Of a stretch of 64,000 nucleotides of DNA, positions 32,245-44,891 are shown piece by piece (the first letter of the stretch is position 1; every line of letters starts with the position of its first letter). The position numbers and the translations under genes are program-made. Origin of the DNA: Neopestalotiopsis rosae (Eukaryota > Ascomycota > Sordariomycetes > Amphisphaeriales > Sporocadaceae); NCBI GenBank assembly GCA_023078685.1, contig JALGAS010000002.1, forward strand, positions 3,100,001 through 3,164,000, read 5' to 3'. The notes below the pieces were generated by a model, which had not been told where the DNA came from, did not search any database, and worked only from the letters and a program-made list of their open reading frames with translations.

Positions 32245-33641
32245 GGAAAGGGTATCATGTAAATTTTTCCTTTGGGCATGAACTGGGGCGCATTTTGGGG
32301 AGGATGTTTTTGTTCTGTTTTTTGTTTTATCTCTGCTCGTTCTTTTCCACATCCTCGCGATATCATTCCCGAGGCGAGCTCATGTACGTGTATCATTCTG
32401 TTTCTTGCCAGTATTCCCCCTTGCGCGATATCATTGGGTCTTGGCGCGATACTTTTTTTTCGAAAAACGCAAAACGGCAGTAGCATTGTGTGGGGGAGAT
32501 GTCTAGTGTTGGGTTCGATAGGTTCGATTGATGACATCCGTATATAGCATGTAACTCATCTCTTTTAGGGGAACGAAAACAAATCTGCATTCCAAAAATT
32601 TATGGCTTTCCAGTCTAGAATACTGCTCGGGACAAGTGATGAGCTGCAGTTAAGCTTTCCTTGATCAACTATTGAGTGCGGCCGCACGAGCAGCTTCAGG
32701 AACGGACAGATCTGGTGGCTGGCAGAAAACGGCCGGATACCACAATGGCCGCCGGGTCCCGGGGGTTTCGGTTCCGGGAATTACGGAGACACATAATTGT
32801 GAGCATATACTCCAAAGGCTTGGAAAGTCTATTTTGCCTCGGTATCCTATATGTGCTTCATGTTTACTTACTGGAGAGACGGTGAGGCAAGTTGATGAAT
32901 GGTTGACGGCTAGGAAGTGCTGAAGTCAGTGCATGGTTCTACTCGGTCAACAATCGATGTTCGCAATGAGTCAACTAATGCACCCAGTTCCTCCCGTTTC
33001 TATTTTCTACAGCGTATTTGTAAATAATGCTGCATTTCACCAATCCGTTCAAAATAATCAAAAAAAGTCTGTAGTATCAAAACGTGCCTAGGTAATAAAA
33101 TGGTCAACCCAGACTTTGCCAGGTTGACTCCACCGCTTTATGGTGCACTAGCAAAAGCCATAAGGCGCGGGTATGGCCCGTGCAGTCTGGGGTAGTCCAG
33201 TGGAGTTTAGCGGATCCTGTTCCCCCTTGCCCTTGGTTCACCAGCGAATGACCGACAACCGCTGTGCGTACACACAAGTCAACCTCGGCTCCCCCGCAAT
33301 TGTAAGATCAGGCCTACCGATGGATTATGGGGAAGATATTCCCGAAATGGTTGGCATCTCGTTGCCCGCCATTTGTTTGCTGTAGATCTTGGAGTTTTCG
33401 CCACGGCTGTAAAATGAAACCCGTTTTCCCGACAACGCTATTTAAATCTGAATGCTGCAACTTACAGACAACCCCGGATTTCTCGGATATTCTTAATTAA
33501 TATCACACTTGGAGAAAGAGACTGTACACTTGTGATTGTGATTGCATAATTTCATATACAGATTGTCCAAACATAACCCAAATTGGACAAATCACATAGA
33601 ACCTCCAACAACCCATACACATCACATCTCAAGTCGTCAAG
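32245..33641. other. Intergenic between the Zn2Cys6 regulator and the thiolase gene
   Basis: 1.4 kb. The part up to about 32560 is T-rich and looks like the regulator's 3' UTR. A TATTTAAA box lies at 33439. No supported gene. Confidence 0.5.
33439..33446 (+). promoter_or_regulatory. TATA-like box for the thiolase gene
   Basis: TATTTAAA lies about 195 bp upstream of the ATG at 33642, followed by an A/C-rich leader near 33570-33640. Function inferred. Confidence 0.35.
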
Positions 33642-35081
33642 ATGCCGCCAAAGAAGAGAGCCCCCGTCTACGTCTTGGGCGTGGGCATGACCAAGTTCAT
33701 CAAGCCCCGCGGCAAGGTCGACTACACGGAGCTGGGCTTCGAGGCCGGCGTCAAGGCCATGCTCGACGCGCAGATCAGCTACGACGACGTCGAGCAGGGC
33801 TTTGCCTGCTACTGCTACGGCGACTCGACCTGCGGCCAGCGCGTCTTTTACCAGTTCGGCATGACCCAGATCCCCATTGTCAACGTCAACAACAACTGCT
33901 CCACGGGCTCCACCGGCCTGGCCCTGGGCCGCATGGCCGTCGCCCACGGCGGCGCCGACTGCGTCCTCGTCGTCGGCTTTGAGAAGATGATGCGCGGCAG
34001 CCTCCAGAGCTTCTTCAACGACCGCGAGAACCCCACCGGCACCACGGCCAAGATGATGGCCGCCACGCGGGGTGTGACCAATGCCCCCGGCGCCGCTCAG
34101 ATGTTTGGCAATGCCGGTCGGGAGTACATGGAGAAGTGAGTATATGTTTACTAGCCTCATTCCATGCTATGAATACTTTCTTACTAACTAATTATCAGGT
34201 ATGGCGCCAAGGCCGAGGACTTTGCCGAGATTGGCAGAATTAACCATGAACACTCGATCCGGAACCCATACTCGCAGTTCCAGGATGTCTACAGTTTGGA
34301 GCAGATCCAGCAAGCACCAATGATCCACGAACCTCTCACCAAGCTTCAGTGCTGCCCTACCTCGGACGGTGGTGCTGCCGCCGTTCTTGTATCTCAGGAC
34401 TTCTTGGACGCCCGACCTCACTTGAAGGAACAAGCCATTCTCATTGCCGGCCAGACCCTGGCTACCGATGCGCCGAGTCTATTCTCCAAGAGCTCTATTG
34501 ATCTGATGGGCTACGAGATGACGCAGTACGCCGCCAAAACGGCCATGGCCGAGGCGGGCATCACGCCCAACGACGTCCAGGTGTGCGAACTGCACGACTG
34601 CTTCTCGGCCAACGAGATGATCACCATTGACGCCCTGGGCCTGAGCGAAAAGGGCAAGGCGCACGAAATGGTGCGCAAGGGCGACATCACCTACGGCGGC
34701 AAGATGGTCATCAACCCGTCGGGCGGCCTCATCTCCAAGGGTCACCCCTTGGGAGCCACGGGCATCGCGCAGTGCGCCGAGCTCGTCTGGCACCTGCGCG
34801 GCTGGGCCAACAACCGCGCGGTGCCGCACACCAAGTGGGCGCTGCAGCACAATCTGGGCCTGGGCGGCGCCGTCGTCGTCACGGTGTACTGCCGCCCCGA
34901 CAAGAGCGAGGCCCCCAAGGTCGACTCGGCCACCGTGGGCCAGCGTAACAAGCTCGGCTACAACCCGGCCGTCGAGGCAAAGGGCTTCACGGCCGCGCAG
35001 GCCACCGCCGTCCGCAGCAAGAACCGGTCGAGCGACTGGGCGCTGCAGGATACTGAGTCAAAGGTTGAGGCTAGATTCTAG
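33642..35081 (+). CDS. SCP-x-type (sterol carrier protein 2) thiolase, peroxisomal
   Basis: Two exons, 33642-34135 and 34199-35081, encode 458 residues. The protein is a thiolase of the SCP2/SCPx branch. The nucleophile is Cys86 in NNNCSTGS; the conserved [11 protein letters not shown] and [17 protein letters not shown] motifs give the remaining catalytic residues. This branch cleaves 3-ketoacyl-CoA, notably branched chains, during peroxisomal beta-oxidation. There is no C-terminal sterol-carrier domain, so it is the thiolase-only form. The C-terminus is ARF, not a standard SKL-type peroxisomal signal, though close in its first two residues. The intron is GTGAGT/CAG, 63 nt, with a CTAAC branch site. 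The exons are distinctly GC-rich compared with flanking DNA. Confidence 0.92.
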
Positions 35082-37947
35082 TTGATGGACGTGCTGCTCA
35101 TGGCCGGTTGACCAAAAGGCCCCCTCGGTAGTTGATTCATTCAGTCCCTTAGGTAATTAGCTATATCAATTTGCAATGTATATTCAACGATCAAGAACAG
35201 AACTAGTCAAGTCGTTGCTATATCAGCCATCGCTAGCTTATAGTGCCGTGGCGAACGAAAAAAATCATCTGCCGTGTTTTGGGATGAGGAACCTCCCAAT
35301 TTCCAATTCTTTAGAGCCGCATGAGGCTCATCAAGCTTTGATGCGACAGTTGCACCTGAAATCGCCCCGGGCGTTTCGTCGGCGGTTCGGCCAACCCGGG
35401 GAATATCTGTTCTAAATCTGTGCGTCCAATGCCATTGCTGTGTCAATCCGAAAAGTTCGGTATTGTCGAAGAGTAAAAAATAGAGATCAACCTAGGCAGA
35501 GCATGTGAACAGGAGTTGTATAGCGAACGAAGATCCCGTTTTTCCCGAACCATCATGAATGTGTAGGTAGGTAGTCACCGACTCTGAAAATGTTCTGCTT
35601 CTCCGTGGTGTGGTAATCGGACTTGTTTGACATGTGGATCACTGAAACCTCGCCGGAGACTAGGGCACTTATAGTACGGGATACGTAAGACTAGGCGCTG
35701 CAGTCGGAGCCGAATGCCAAGTTCAGTGGGTTAGGCCGCGGTAACAATTGTACAACAGGGCATGCCTACAAAGTATGCATTGTTGTATGCATTGCATTGT
35801 GAACATCATCGCTGGAATCCTCATTCTCATTCTTCCTGTTCAAGTGCGTGTTTTCAGTTGATTAATGTGGCTTGCAAAAATGGAAGGATTCTAGAAAGAA
35901 AGAGCATTGCTGGTTGCCGAGAAACATCAATGTTCTTCAGGCCTGTGACTTGCTTCTAGTATACAGCAGGCGTCGTAACACGCTAGGGTCTTCGGCAGGC
36001 GCGTGCGTGGGTTTACCATGGCATTTTGCGGGGGCTCTTGCTGTGGATTCCACTATTCCACCACGCCAGGCACGATCGACAGCCACCAGCTTCCACAACT
36101 AGGTGTCGATCATACGATCTCAAACTTCCTCTTGCCCAGAACTTCTCTTGCATGCATAACAATACACGGCCTTTGAGGTAAGCACGGCACTGAAGGGAAA
36201 CGAGAGCGTGGAGTCTTTTTCGGAGCTTGTCAAGCCACTCGCTGTCTCTATATGACAAGACTGCTTACATCGGACAGTTAAGGCTATGATCTGTCGCTGG
36301 CTGCTATACCTTCCTGAATCGCGCGGCGTTAGCGAGGTTAGGTAAACATGACGGCCAATCTATCTGCTGTGAATTCGGCTGTATGGCTTCATTTACGCCG
36401 GGTCATATCATTGGAGAGTTCGGAACTTGCCCTCCAAATGGCCCAGCGGCTTCCAAGTTGAAAAAGAAAAAGAAAAGAAAGGAAAACGAGGGCCAATTTG
36501 CGCCCAAGACACGTGGACAGACAGTACTCACGGCTTAGGCCGATCTCTTTCCTCGCTGTTGTCTTCCCTATGAGGCAACGTCTGCATTGGCTTTCCCTTT
36601 CCGGTGATGTTTTGAACAGGGTGCCGACATATACGCTGATGCATGAGCAGGCTCGTCGTTATTTCTCCCTTCACATCTTTTGGGGTGCTAGCCAACCAGC
36701 AACTCCAAGGCCGCATAACCCTCCACTTATGTGCGACGCCGCTCGCAGCTCTCAAGGCTTGACCCAGGTCCCGGTCTGCTGCCGCTTTCAGCCTTTTTTT
36801 TGTTGACGCTCGCCGCCTTGCCCTGGCCCTGGCCCTGGCCCCTTATTCACTTTATGAGCAGCTCATAATAATCATATAGATGTCGGAATAATTCATGTGC
36901 GTACACATGTACGCGTCTTGGCTCGGCGTCGGTCCTGTTGTTGTTGTTGTTTGGTCCTCCTCCCTCCATCACAAGTTTCCGAGACGGATCACCCCCTCCC
37001 TCAATTGCCCTCGTGCTTTTTTACCACCTATACCATCCGTCATGGCATGATTACTGGATTGCCAGAGCCGTTTTAGCCTGATTGTGCCGATGCATATTTT
37101 ATTCTCACACAAAGTAGGTAGGGGCGGCATGTTCGAGTTCGCGCGCGCGCTGTGAAATTGACATGGGCATCATGGATGGTGGTGACCTGTCAAGTTCTCT
37201 CTGCATATAGTAGATTACTTCCTCCACTGAAGACTGCAATAATCCTTGCTCGCAACTTTACGTACTGCTTTCTTCTTTGTTTTTATCGTCTTCGTGTCGT
37301 GGTTTGACCTAGGCCCTGCTTGTTGTTCTATTCCTTCTTCCGCATGCCTCGTGGCTCATTTTCTGTGGATTCCTTTTTCCTTTCTTCCCTGCGGCCTTCC
37401 TCTTTATCTTGGTTGCAGGTTAGGAAAATATTTCGATCTTGGGAATGCTAAAGCCCCCTGCATACACCAAATATCCCTGTCTTTTTGGCCCCCCTGCTTC
37501 CCTGCTACTGCGCTGCTCTTCCCCATACTTGTGATTAACAGCGTTGCTTTTCTCTTCCTGCTTCTGGCTTTTGCTGGCTTCTAGAAGTCTTCTAGGGTAT
37601 ATGACCAGCCAAAGTCCCCACACCGCGGATGCCGCGCCGGGAAGGATCTCAACTCTTCTCTATGTTTTAATACTACTAGTTTCTCTTCATGTCACATTCT
37701 TGTTCAGCTTCAGCCCTACCTCACGGACGTTTTTGTCTTTGCTTCTTTGACGATCTCACCTCGCACAAATAGATATATCTCTTGGACAGCTCTCTGTTGA
37801 GGTCCAACACAGGAAGGGGAACCAGTAACATTCATCAGAGAAGGAACCAGGACACCCGGACTACCAGCCATGAGCGGCTCGACATCGAATTCGTGATAAA
37901 ATCAAAACCCGACGCGCCGTCTTGCAATACCTCCAGCAGTCGTGGCA
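35082..37947. other. Intergenic, 2.9 kb, low-complexity and pyrimidine-rich toward its end
   Basis: No supported gene. The stretch holds TAGGTAGGTA motifs (35564, 37115), a CCCTGG hexamer repeat at 36821-36842, a GC dinucleotide run near 37140, and a long T/C-rich strand from about 37240 to 37760 that makes spurious hydrophobic open frames. The last part probably is the promoter and leader of the membrane protein at 37948. Confidence 0.5.
36821..36842 (+). repeat. CCCTGG hexamer tandem repeat
   Basis: Three and a half copies of CCCTGG run without mismatch and end in CCCC. It is a short microsatellite in non-coding DNA. Confidence 0.8.
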
Positions 37948-39292
37948 ATGTCTGGACTGGGACCAGGCAATGATGTGTCCGACGTGACTCAGGGTCCGGC
38001 ACTGCTGGGTGTGTCGGTGACCATGACTGCATTGGCACTCTTGACCAGTATACTCCGGTTCGCTGTCAGAGTCAGGATCAATCGCAAGGTCGTATGGGAT
38101 GACTTGGTCTTGGGAGTGGCCATGGTATGTTACACCAATACTTTTATCTTGCGATTTAAATGTTGCAATTGAGTGAGCGACAGATCGCTGATATCGATCA
38201 ACTAGATTTTTGGACTGGTCGGTGCCATCATGACCCTCGTCGAAGGAGCCAACCAAGAAAACATGACGACGGTCATCAAATTCGACTACATCTCTCAGCC
38301 TTGGCTCTCCATGAGCTCTGCATTGAGCAAAGTGTCGATATGCCTCTTTTTTTTCCGACTTGTGTCTCGAATCAGGGCCTGGAAGATCGTCTTGGGTGCG
38401 CAAGCCTCCTTGATCCTACTGGTTTCCCTGATCTACTGCTTCACCACGCTGCTACAATGCCGCCCTCTTGAGAAGCTGTGGAACATGACTGTGGATGGAG
38501 AGTGCTGGGGTATGGAAGTCCAGCATGGCATCGAATACTTTCAAGGCGCCTATGATGTTTTTTCTGGGTTGTTCATTGCCCTTTTTCCTCTCATGGTCAT
38601 CCGCGACCTGGGCATTTCTCGCGGTCTGCGTTGGCCTTTCTATGTCCTTTCGGTCACGAGCGTTATGTACGTATAAATTGTTTGCGGCTCAACTCCACAC
38701 GTTGTATAAGACTACTAACATGGTATGCAGCATCACTATACTTTCAATCGTTAGGACGTATAACATTTCACTTGTTACCTCTAATGAGAGCTTTTCATAT
38801 CAAGTCATCTGTACAATACTAGCTGTGTAAGTGTCCGTGCCGATCATGCAACGGGAGCTATATACTAATGCTCAGAATAGTCTCGTCCAAAGTCTTAATA
38901 TCATTGCCGCCAACATCATGCCCATCGCCACCCTCTTCTCGAGCCGAATCCGACCCATCAGTCAAGCCCTTAGCGCGGCAGCAAGTGCCCGGGAAAACGA
39001 CGACGCTGTCTCGATCCTGACGCGCGCCTCTGGGCCCTCCAAGCTCAGCCGTGCATCGAGGCGAAACAGCACCGGGTCCAAGTTCATGCTTGAGAGTCCC
39101 TCGCGGGACAGCTTCGAGGAACAGTCTATCCGCGAGGTGGCCGGCGGCGCCGAAGCTTGGCCTATGGGCATCATCAAGACAGTCAGCGTCGAGGTCACGC
39201 AGGAGTCAGCGCCTGATGTTGAACGCGGGCTCACTATTGGGGAGCTTAAGCGTTCGGCCAGTCGAGAGGACTGGTATAGACACATGTCTTGA
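37948..39292 (+). CDS. Fungal rhodopsin-like / PTH11-related integral membrane protein
   Basis: Four exons, 37948-38124, 38206-38666, 38731-38826 and 38881-39292, encode 381 residues. The ATG at 37948 (MSGLGPGNDVSD) is two codons after an in-frame GTG. Seven hydrophobic segments are predicted from the sequence, starting with VSVTMTALALLTSILRFAVR followed by the typical VRINRKVVWDDLVLG. The segment WLSMSSALSKVSICLFFFRL and LPL-type loop features belong to the fungal rhodopsin-domain family, which includes PTH11-like receptors. No N-terminal CFEM domain is present. The cytoplasmic tail (about 110 residues) is Ser-rich. The family has proposed roles in sensing surfaces or ligands, but this member's ligand is unknown. 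The third exon's donor and the acceptor at 38880 are my best reading; both keep the frame. Confidence 0.82.
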
Positions 39293-42200
39293 TCCGCTTT
39301 GAACCATTTTCTTTTACTTTCATTTGGGGTCTTCTTTCTTCTTTCTGTCCTTTTACTCGGTGTTTCAATATTCACGGCCGCGCATTCATCTTGCACTGCA
39401 CAGCGATAGGAGTCAAAAAGGAAAACGTGGGAAAACAAACTATAGACTGGATAGATTTCGATACCATTGTACAATTACTTCGACGGATAACCTGGGTTGG
39501 GGGCAACGATGTATACTAGGCTGCGCTCAAGGGAGCCAATAGATATGGAACGATATTTCATCAACCGATCTCGAATTATTCAAAAGCTTACGTTGATTTT
39601 CAATTGCATGTAGACTGTACCCAATTGACGGTTTGGCCGGTATAAGGCACAATAATCACACCTTTACAGCTCTTGTCTAGCGTTGCACTTACCAAGGTAG
39701 ATATAAACTGCAGAGAAGTTCAGCACGAGATGGAGGGTGAGTAGGACCCAGCAAGGCGATTCTCATTCGTCAAATTATTCATAAGTGTCAAAAAAGTGAG
39801 GCGTGAAGTACGGGTGTGACTGGCTTCTTGAAATTTCACAGCGATTTTAACCCTCACGAAAGAAAGAAGGGTCCTTGGCAGCAGTCCTATCGGGGGATTC
39901 TAACCAATCAGCCGATATTGCGTAAGGGCTGCGCTGCAACCGGGTACTTTTTTGCTGCAAGAAAGTGCTCTCCCTGCAGCTAGTGGTTTCACTGCAATAT
40001 TAGCCCTCAGGAAGAACAGATTCGTCTTTCGATGCCAGTCCGTAATGGGCTCCTGCTCTCCAATACGACTGATGGTATTGAGCTCCTCATAGGGTGTATG
40101 AATACATATATAAATCGACAAGCCCCTGGACATGCAGCCTCATCATGCACGTCACGCAGGTGAAGAATCGCACGCCTCAGTCGGTGCTGTGTGTAATCAG
40201 TTTCGAGATGATGAATCTATCATTTTATACATTTGGGCCGATGAGGAAACAAGCTACCTATTCTTAAAACGAACGAAAGAGGAGGGTGTACGCGCGAAAT
40301 CCTACATTTCTCGCTATTGGGACCGCGTCATGGTATACTGCTTTATCGATTCTGTGCGTCGACGATTAAGGGACAATAATCTTACTACCTCATATTTAGA
40401 ATGAGCACATTCATGGAGCATCAGATGCAATGAAGTTATGACCCGAAGGTGGCTTCCAACCGTTAGCTATACTGGCTGTCTGGAGCACAACGAATCTTGT
40501 AGATACCTAGGTAACTACCAATGATCGATTTCAACCTACGCCTTGAAAGTTGATCTACAGAGCATGATGATTGCAACGCCTCAGGATTGAATTAAACGCA
40601 TATGAAGTCTAATGATCGTGACGAAGGATTATCCTGGCTGCTCTTTCAGGCACAATCAAAGATACGACACCCGCCCTGCACATTGTTGTAGAGCTGGAGG
40701 GTCATTAAAAAGAATACCTGCGAGATTCCATTTTCCTTGCACTGGGCTTGCTTCGTCCATCCCTAAGCACTTAGTCGTTCCGTACAGTGCTATTATATCT
40801 GAGCCTTTTAAAACGAAAGTGAATCGATTGGCTCTTGTCCGTCTTTGTTTGATTGGCTCTCATTCCTTGACACCTGTTTTCACTGCAACTTTAACGTCTA
40901 CAAAGGCTCAATAGTAAGACGGCGAGGCCGAATCACCATGTTGGTCTGTTCCGCCTACCATGTGGTCGAGGACTCACAATTTGCACCAAGATAGCAGAGA
41001 TCTGAAATCATATGCCTGACCGTATTATGTTGAGGTATATGCGGGAGGTGATACAGTTATCCTCAGCTCAAGCCAAAGTAATAAGGATTTTGTCTGTCTT
41101 CTTCAAGCCATAGATTTGATGCCCACCTCACACAGCCGTGTTTTATTCCCGACAACTTGTATGTCTATAATAAAGAAACCAAGAATGTTGATTAATATGA
41201 ATCCTTGAAGTCAAAGATTCAACAGTCACAGGCGAGGTGAAAAGACCTTCCCCTCTGATCAACAGCCTCGCAGAGGCTGTACACGAATAGCAACAGGCAT
41301 CAGCCACGCGTGCATCGCCGGCTGTCGCCTTTCCGAAGCGTAAATCTCAGTGTATCGGCAGGCTGGCTGAGACTTATTAATCATGCAATTCAACGCATGC
41401 TGAAAATCCATGAAGGAGATGAAGTCCTCACCAAATGGCTCAGGCAATGTGCTTCAACCAATCAGAGCCCACACAATTGCTGACATGCATAGTAAATGAA
41501 GATCCCGTTAGCGAGGGCTTAAATTGCAGTGAAGCGCTAAATACTTCGATGAAATAAGGTTGTTTGATGGGTCCTCCATGGTCTGACTGTATACGGATTG
41601 CACAGAAAGTATGAACACGTGCATAGTTGGTAGAGCCCCGTATGACGCCGTATTCTAGGTCGACGCCACGATCTTTATGTTACCCATCGAAGTCCGTTAG
41701 GGAGAAAAACATTGGTCCTACGTACTTTATTTTGTATATGTAATACATTATTTTAAGCCCATTGGTGTGACTTCAGTGATTGATTTACAATGTTTGAATT
41801 GTGATCTCCGGAGTTGAGCACACACGTACGTGAGCAATTTGTTGGCCCTGGTGGCTCCAAGGACTCAGATCACCGTCACGATACTGTTCTTGACTTTCAG
41901 ATGAGCATATCTATTCATTAGTGATACCATTCACCACGACATCAAGATGCGCCGCAAGGTTTTGGCATTACGTAGCATTGGCAGTAATACAACAAATCAT
42001 TGTTTGCACCATTTGTTGCATATGAACAACACTGATTGCAACCAAAAATACTGTGTTGGCTCGAATATTGTCAGCAGCACATTGAAAGGGATAGATGAGC
42101 ATGTAAAGTCAATCATCCAAATTGCCTTTGATTTCGTATCACAAGAAATTCCGCAATCGCAACCGATCACTTACCCGCAATTTAGTATTTATGCTTTTTG

Positions 42201-42584
42201 ACCAAGCGGGGTTTGGGGATAGCTCATTGAGGTAAGGATAAATGCAGTTGCCATGCCTATCTACTACCTAGCAGGTCTAGGTATAAAGTAGTTAGTGCCC
42301 ATGTAACGTTTCCCTTGTCGTGTCCAGGGATCGAAGATATCCCAAACTCCCTTGCTGGGCCACGATTATCCAATGACTTTTGACCTGATTCAACGGTGAG
42401 GCTCTCCAACGGCACAGAAAGAGATCAGAACCCCTCATGATCATCCCCGCCCCCCGGATCTTCACCGATAAGGTCGAACCACTCCGACCAGGGGGTGTCT
42501 TCCGAACCAAGCAACAAGCAACACAAGACCCTTGCTTCGTGCTGTCGTGCAGCTTGCATCCGGCACCGATAAGCAGCCATAAAA
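39293..42584. other. Gene-poor AT-rich stretch, 3.3 kb
   Basis: No frame longer than about 100 codons and no recognisable domain on either strand. Composition is AT-rich compared with the flanking genes. A palindromic TACCTAGGTA occurs at 40504 and a TACCTAG hairpin at 42265-42283. It might be a decayed transposable element, but I could not identify terminal repeats or coding remnants. Confidence 0.5.
42265..42283. repeat. TACCTAG-N5-CTAGGTA inverted repeat
   Basis: Perfect 7-bp arms at 42265-42271 and 42277-42283 flank a 5-nt spacer (CAGGT). The arms match the TAGGTA motif found in several other intergenic parts of the window. Confidence 0.65.
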
Positions 42585-44671
42585 ATGGCACATGACAGCC
42601 AGGTTACACGAATCCAGGACTCGTCGAGCTCGTAAGTTCTTTTCATTTCTGACAAAAGGGAAACCTCCAGCCTCAAAGGATTCAATTCCAAACTGGAACT
42701 TTATACCTAATTGTTCCCATATACAGGGACGCCCAGGACAGCACTATAGACGACCACATTTCCATCCTAGCGGATTCAGCTCCGATGGCCTCCTCCGATC
42801 CGGCGCCGGACGACGCCAAGCCCGGCGTGATTGCCGAGAGCGCTGCAGTGCTTACCGAGGCCATCCAGCAGGAACATGAGCTGACCTTCATGGAAGCCGT
42901 CAAGCTCTACCCGAGCGCCGTGGGATGGTCTGCATTCGTGTCCATTGGCGTGATTATGCTCGCCTTTGATCCGCAATTGCTGGGTAATCTGTACGCGACG
43001 CCGCAGTTTCAGCGGGATTTCGGCTATGAGTACAATGGAGAAGTGAGTTGCCAATTGATCATTACTTGGGGTGCTTATGCTAATTGCTGTATCTATAGTA
43101 TATCATTAGTACGATAAACCCAATTGCTCACATCAATGAGTTGATTTCACTAACACGCGAAAACTCACAGGCGCACCATGGCAGACGGGCCTGTCAATGG
43201 GCAACCCCATCGGTCAAGTAGTCGGAGCGCTCATCTCGGCCTACCCAATGGACCTGTTCGGGCGCAAGTACACCTTTGCCACGTGCGTGATCCTCACGGC
43301 CGGCCTCGTCTTTATCCAGTTCTTTGCGCGGTCCCTGCCCGTGCTGCTGGCCGGCGAGCTCCTCGGCGGCCTCGTGCTCGGCTGCTACGTCGTCATCGCG
43401 CCCGCTTACGCCTCCGAGGTCTGCCCGCTCGCCCTCCGCGCCCACCTCACCAGCTACACCAACCTCTGCTTCGTCATTGGCCAGCTCCTGGCCAACGGCG
43501 TCACGGCCGGCACGTCCAAGCTGGATAACCACTGGGCTTACAGTATTCCGTTTGCTTTGCAGTGTGAGTGAATCAAATCGTGAAAAAAGCAATCCCTAAT
43601 AAAAGCTGACCCATGTCAATAACAGGGTTCTGGGTACTCGTAATCCTTCCGGGCATGTTCTTCGTGCCGGAAAGTCCCTGGTGGCTCGTTCGCATGGGCC
43701 GCATGCACGAGGCCGAAGAGGCGCTGCGCAGACTATCATCCTCCAAAGTCAACGTGTCGGCGACGCTGGCCGTGATCGCCGAGACGGACCGGCTCGAGCG
43801 CGAGATCGAGGCCGGCAGCACGTACCTCGACTGCTTCAACAAGGCAAACTGGCGGCGCACCGAGATCTCCATTGGCGTCTACTGCACCCAGGTCCTCAGC
43901 GGCATCTATCTGATTAATTATGGCACCTACTTCTTTCAGCAGGCCGGACTGGCTACCGAGGACTCGTTTTACATGAGTATTGGATTCTTGGGTAAGTTTT
44001 TGTCCACTTCCATTTTCCCCCTCCGCAGCTTCAAAAAAATAACTAATCGACAATCTCCAGCCGTCGGATTCGTCGGAACCCTAGGCTCATGGTTCCTAAT
44101 GCTACACTTTGGCCGCCGCCCCATCTTCGTGCAGGGCCTAGGCATGCTGGTGATCCTCCAGCTGATCATCGGCATCCTCGACTGCGTCCCCGGCCGCCCC
44201 TCGGGCGTGGCCTGGGCCGAGTCGACCCTCATGCTCGTGTGGAACTTCGCCTACGATTTATCGATTGGCCCCGTCTGCTTCGCCCTGCTCGGCGAGTGCT
44301 CCGCCGCCCGCGTCCGCAGCAAGACGATCGCCGTCGCCACCGCCGCCCAGGGCGTCATTGGCATCATCATGACCGTTGCTATCCCCTACATGATCAACCC
44401 CGACCAGGCCAACATGCAGGGGAAGCTGGGTTTCTTCTTTGGCGGCCTCGCGGCCTTGTGTTACGTGTGGGCATTTTTCCGGGTTCCTGAGACTCGTGGC
44501 AGAAGTTACGATGAGTTGGACAGTAAGTCATATTTCGAATCCGACTTTGGACCATTTTTGTACATGAAATATCTATACTGACACGCATATCTAGTGCTCT
44601 TCAGCAAGAATATCCCGGCAAGAAAGTTCAAAGACTACCAAGTCGATGGAGTTGCCCACACGGAAAATTAG
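42585..44671 (+). CDS. MFS sugar transporter, alpha-glucoside (maltose) permease type
   Basis: I model seven exons, 42585-42631, 42727-43042, 43099-43108, 43171-43563, 43626-43991, 44061-44522 and 44595-44671, encoding 556 residues. Exon 3 is only 10 nt; including it gives YNGEYIISAPWQTGLSMGNP, the family motif preceding transmembrane 2, while omitting it breaks the frame. Signatures are DPQLLGNLYA, DLFGRKYTFA, LGGLVLGCYVVIAPAYASEV, VPESPWWLVRMGR and VPETRGRSYDELD. There are 12 membrane segments. The sequence is closest in memory to fungal MAL-type alpha-glucoside and oligosaccharide proton symporters of the plasma membrane. The exact sugar is not determinable. It converges on a Zn2Cys6 regulator ending 220 bp downstream, which may control it. 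Confidence 0.9.
43099..43108 (+). other. 10-nt microexon of the sugar transporter
   Basis: The ten bases between an AG acceptor (43097-43098) and a GT donor (43109-43110) encode Tyr-Ile-Ile plus one base of Ser. They restore both frame and the conserved family motif. Confidence 0.75.
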
Positions 44672-44891
44672 AGCACCAATATCTAGCGAGGTTGCCAGAC
44701 GGACAGTATCAATATTGCTCTTCAAAAAATTAGACATTCGTGTGCTATGCATGGGGGTATACGATAAAAGGAAATTTTATCCTCTCTACACTGCATTCGG
44801 CGTCAAGTGATCCAAACAAATCACAGCGCCCCGTCTTGTGATTATATAGGCTGTAAAGCGTAATAATTCTAGGTATCCCGTCCACCCGCGA

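Noticed and set aside
37246..37584. Hydrophobic 112-codon frame resembling a small membrane protein
   Set aside because: The hydrophobicity follows from the T/C-rich strand, and the frame begins at TTG.
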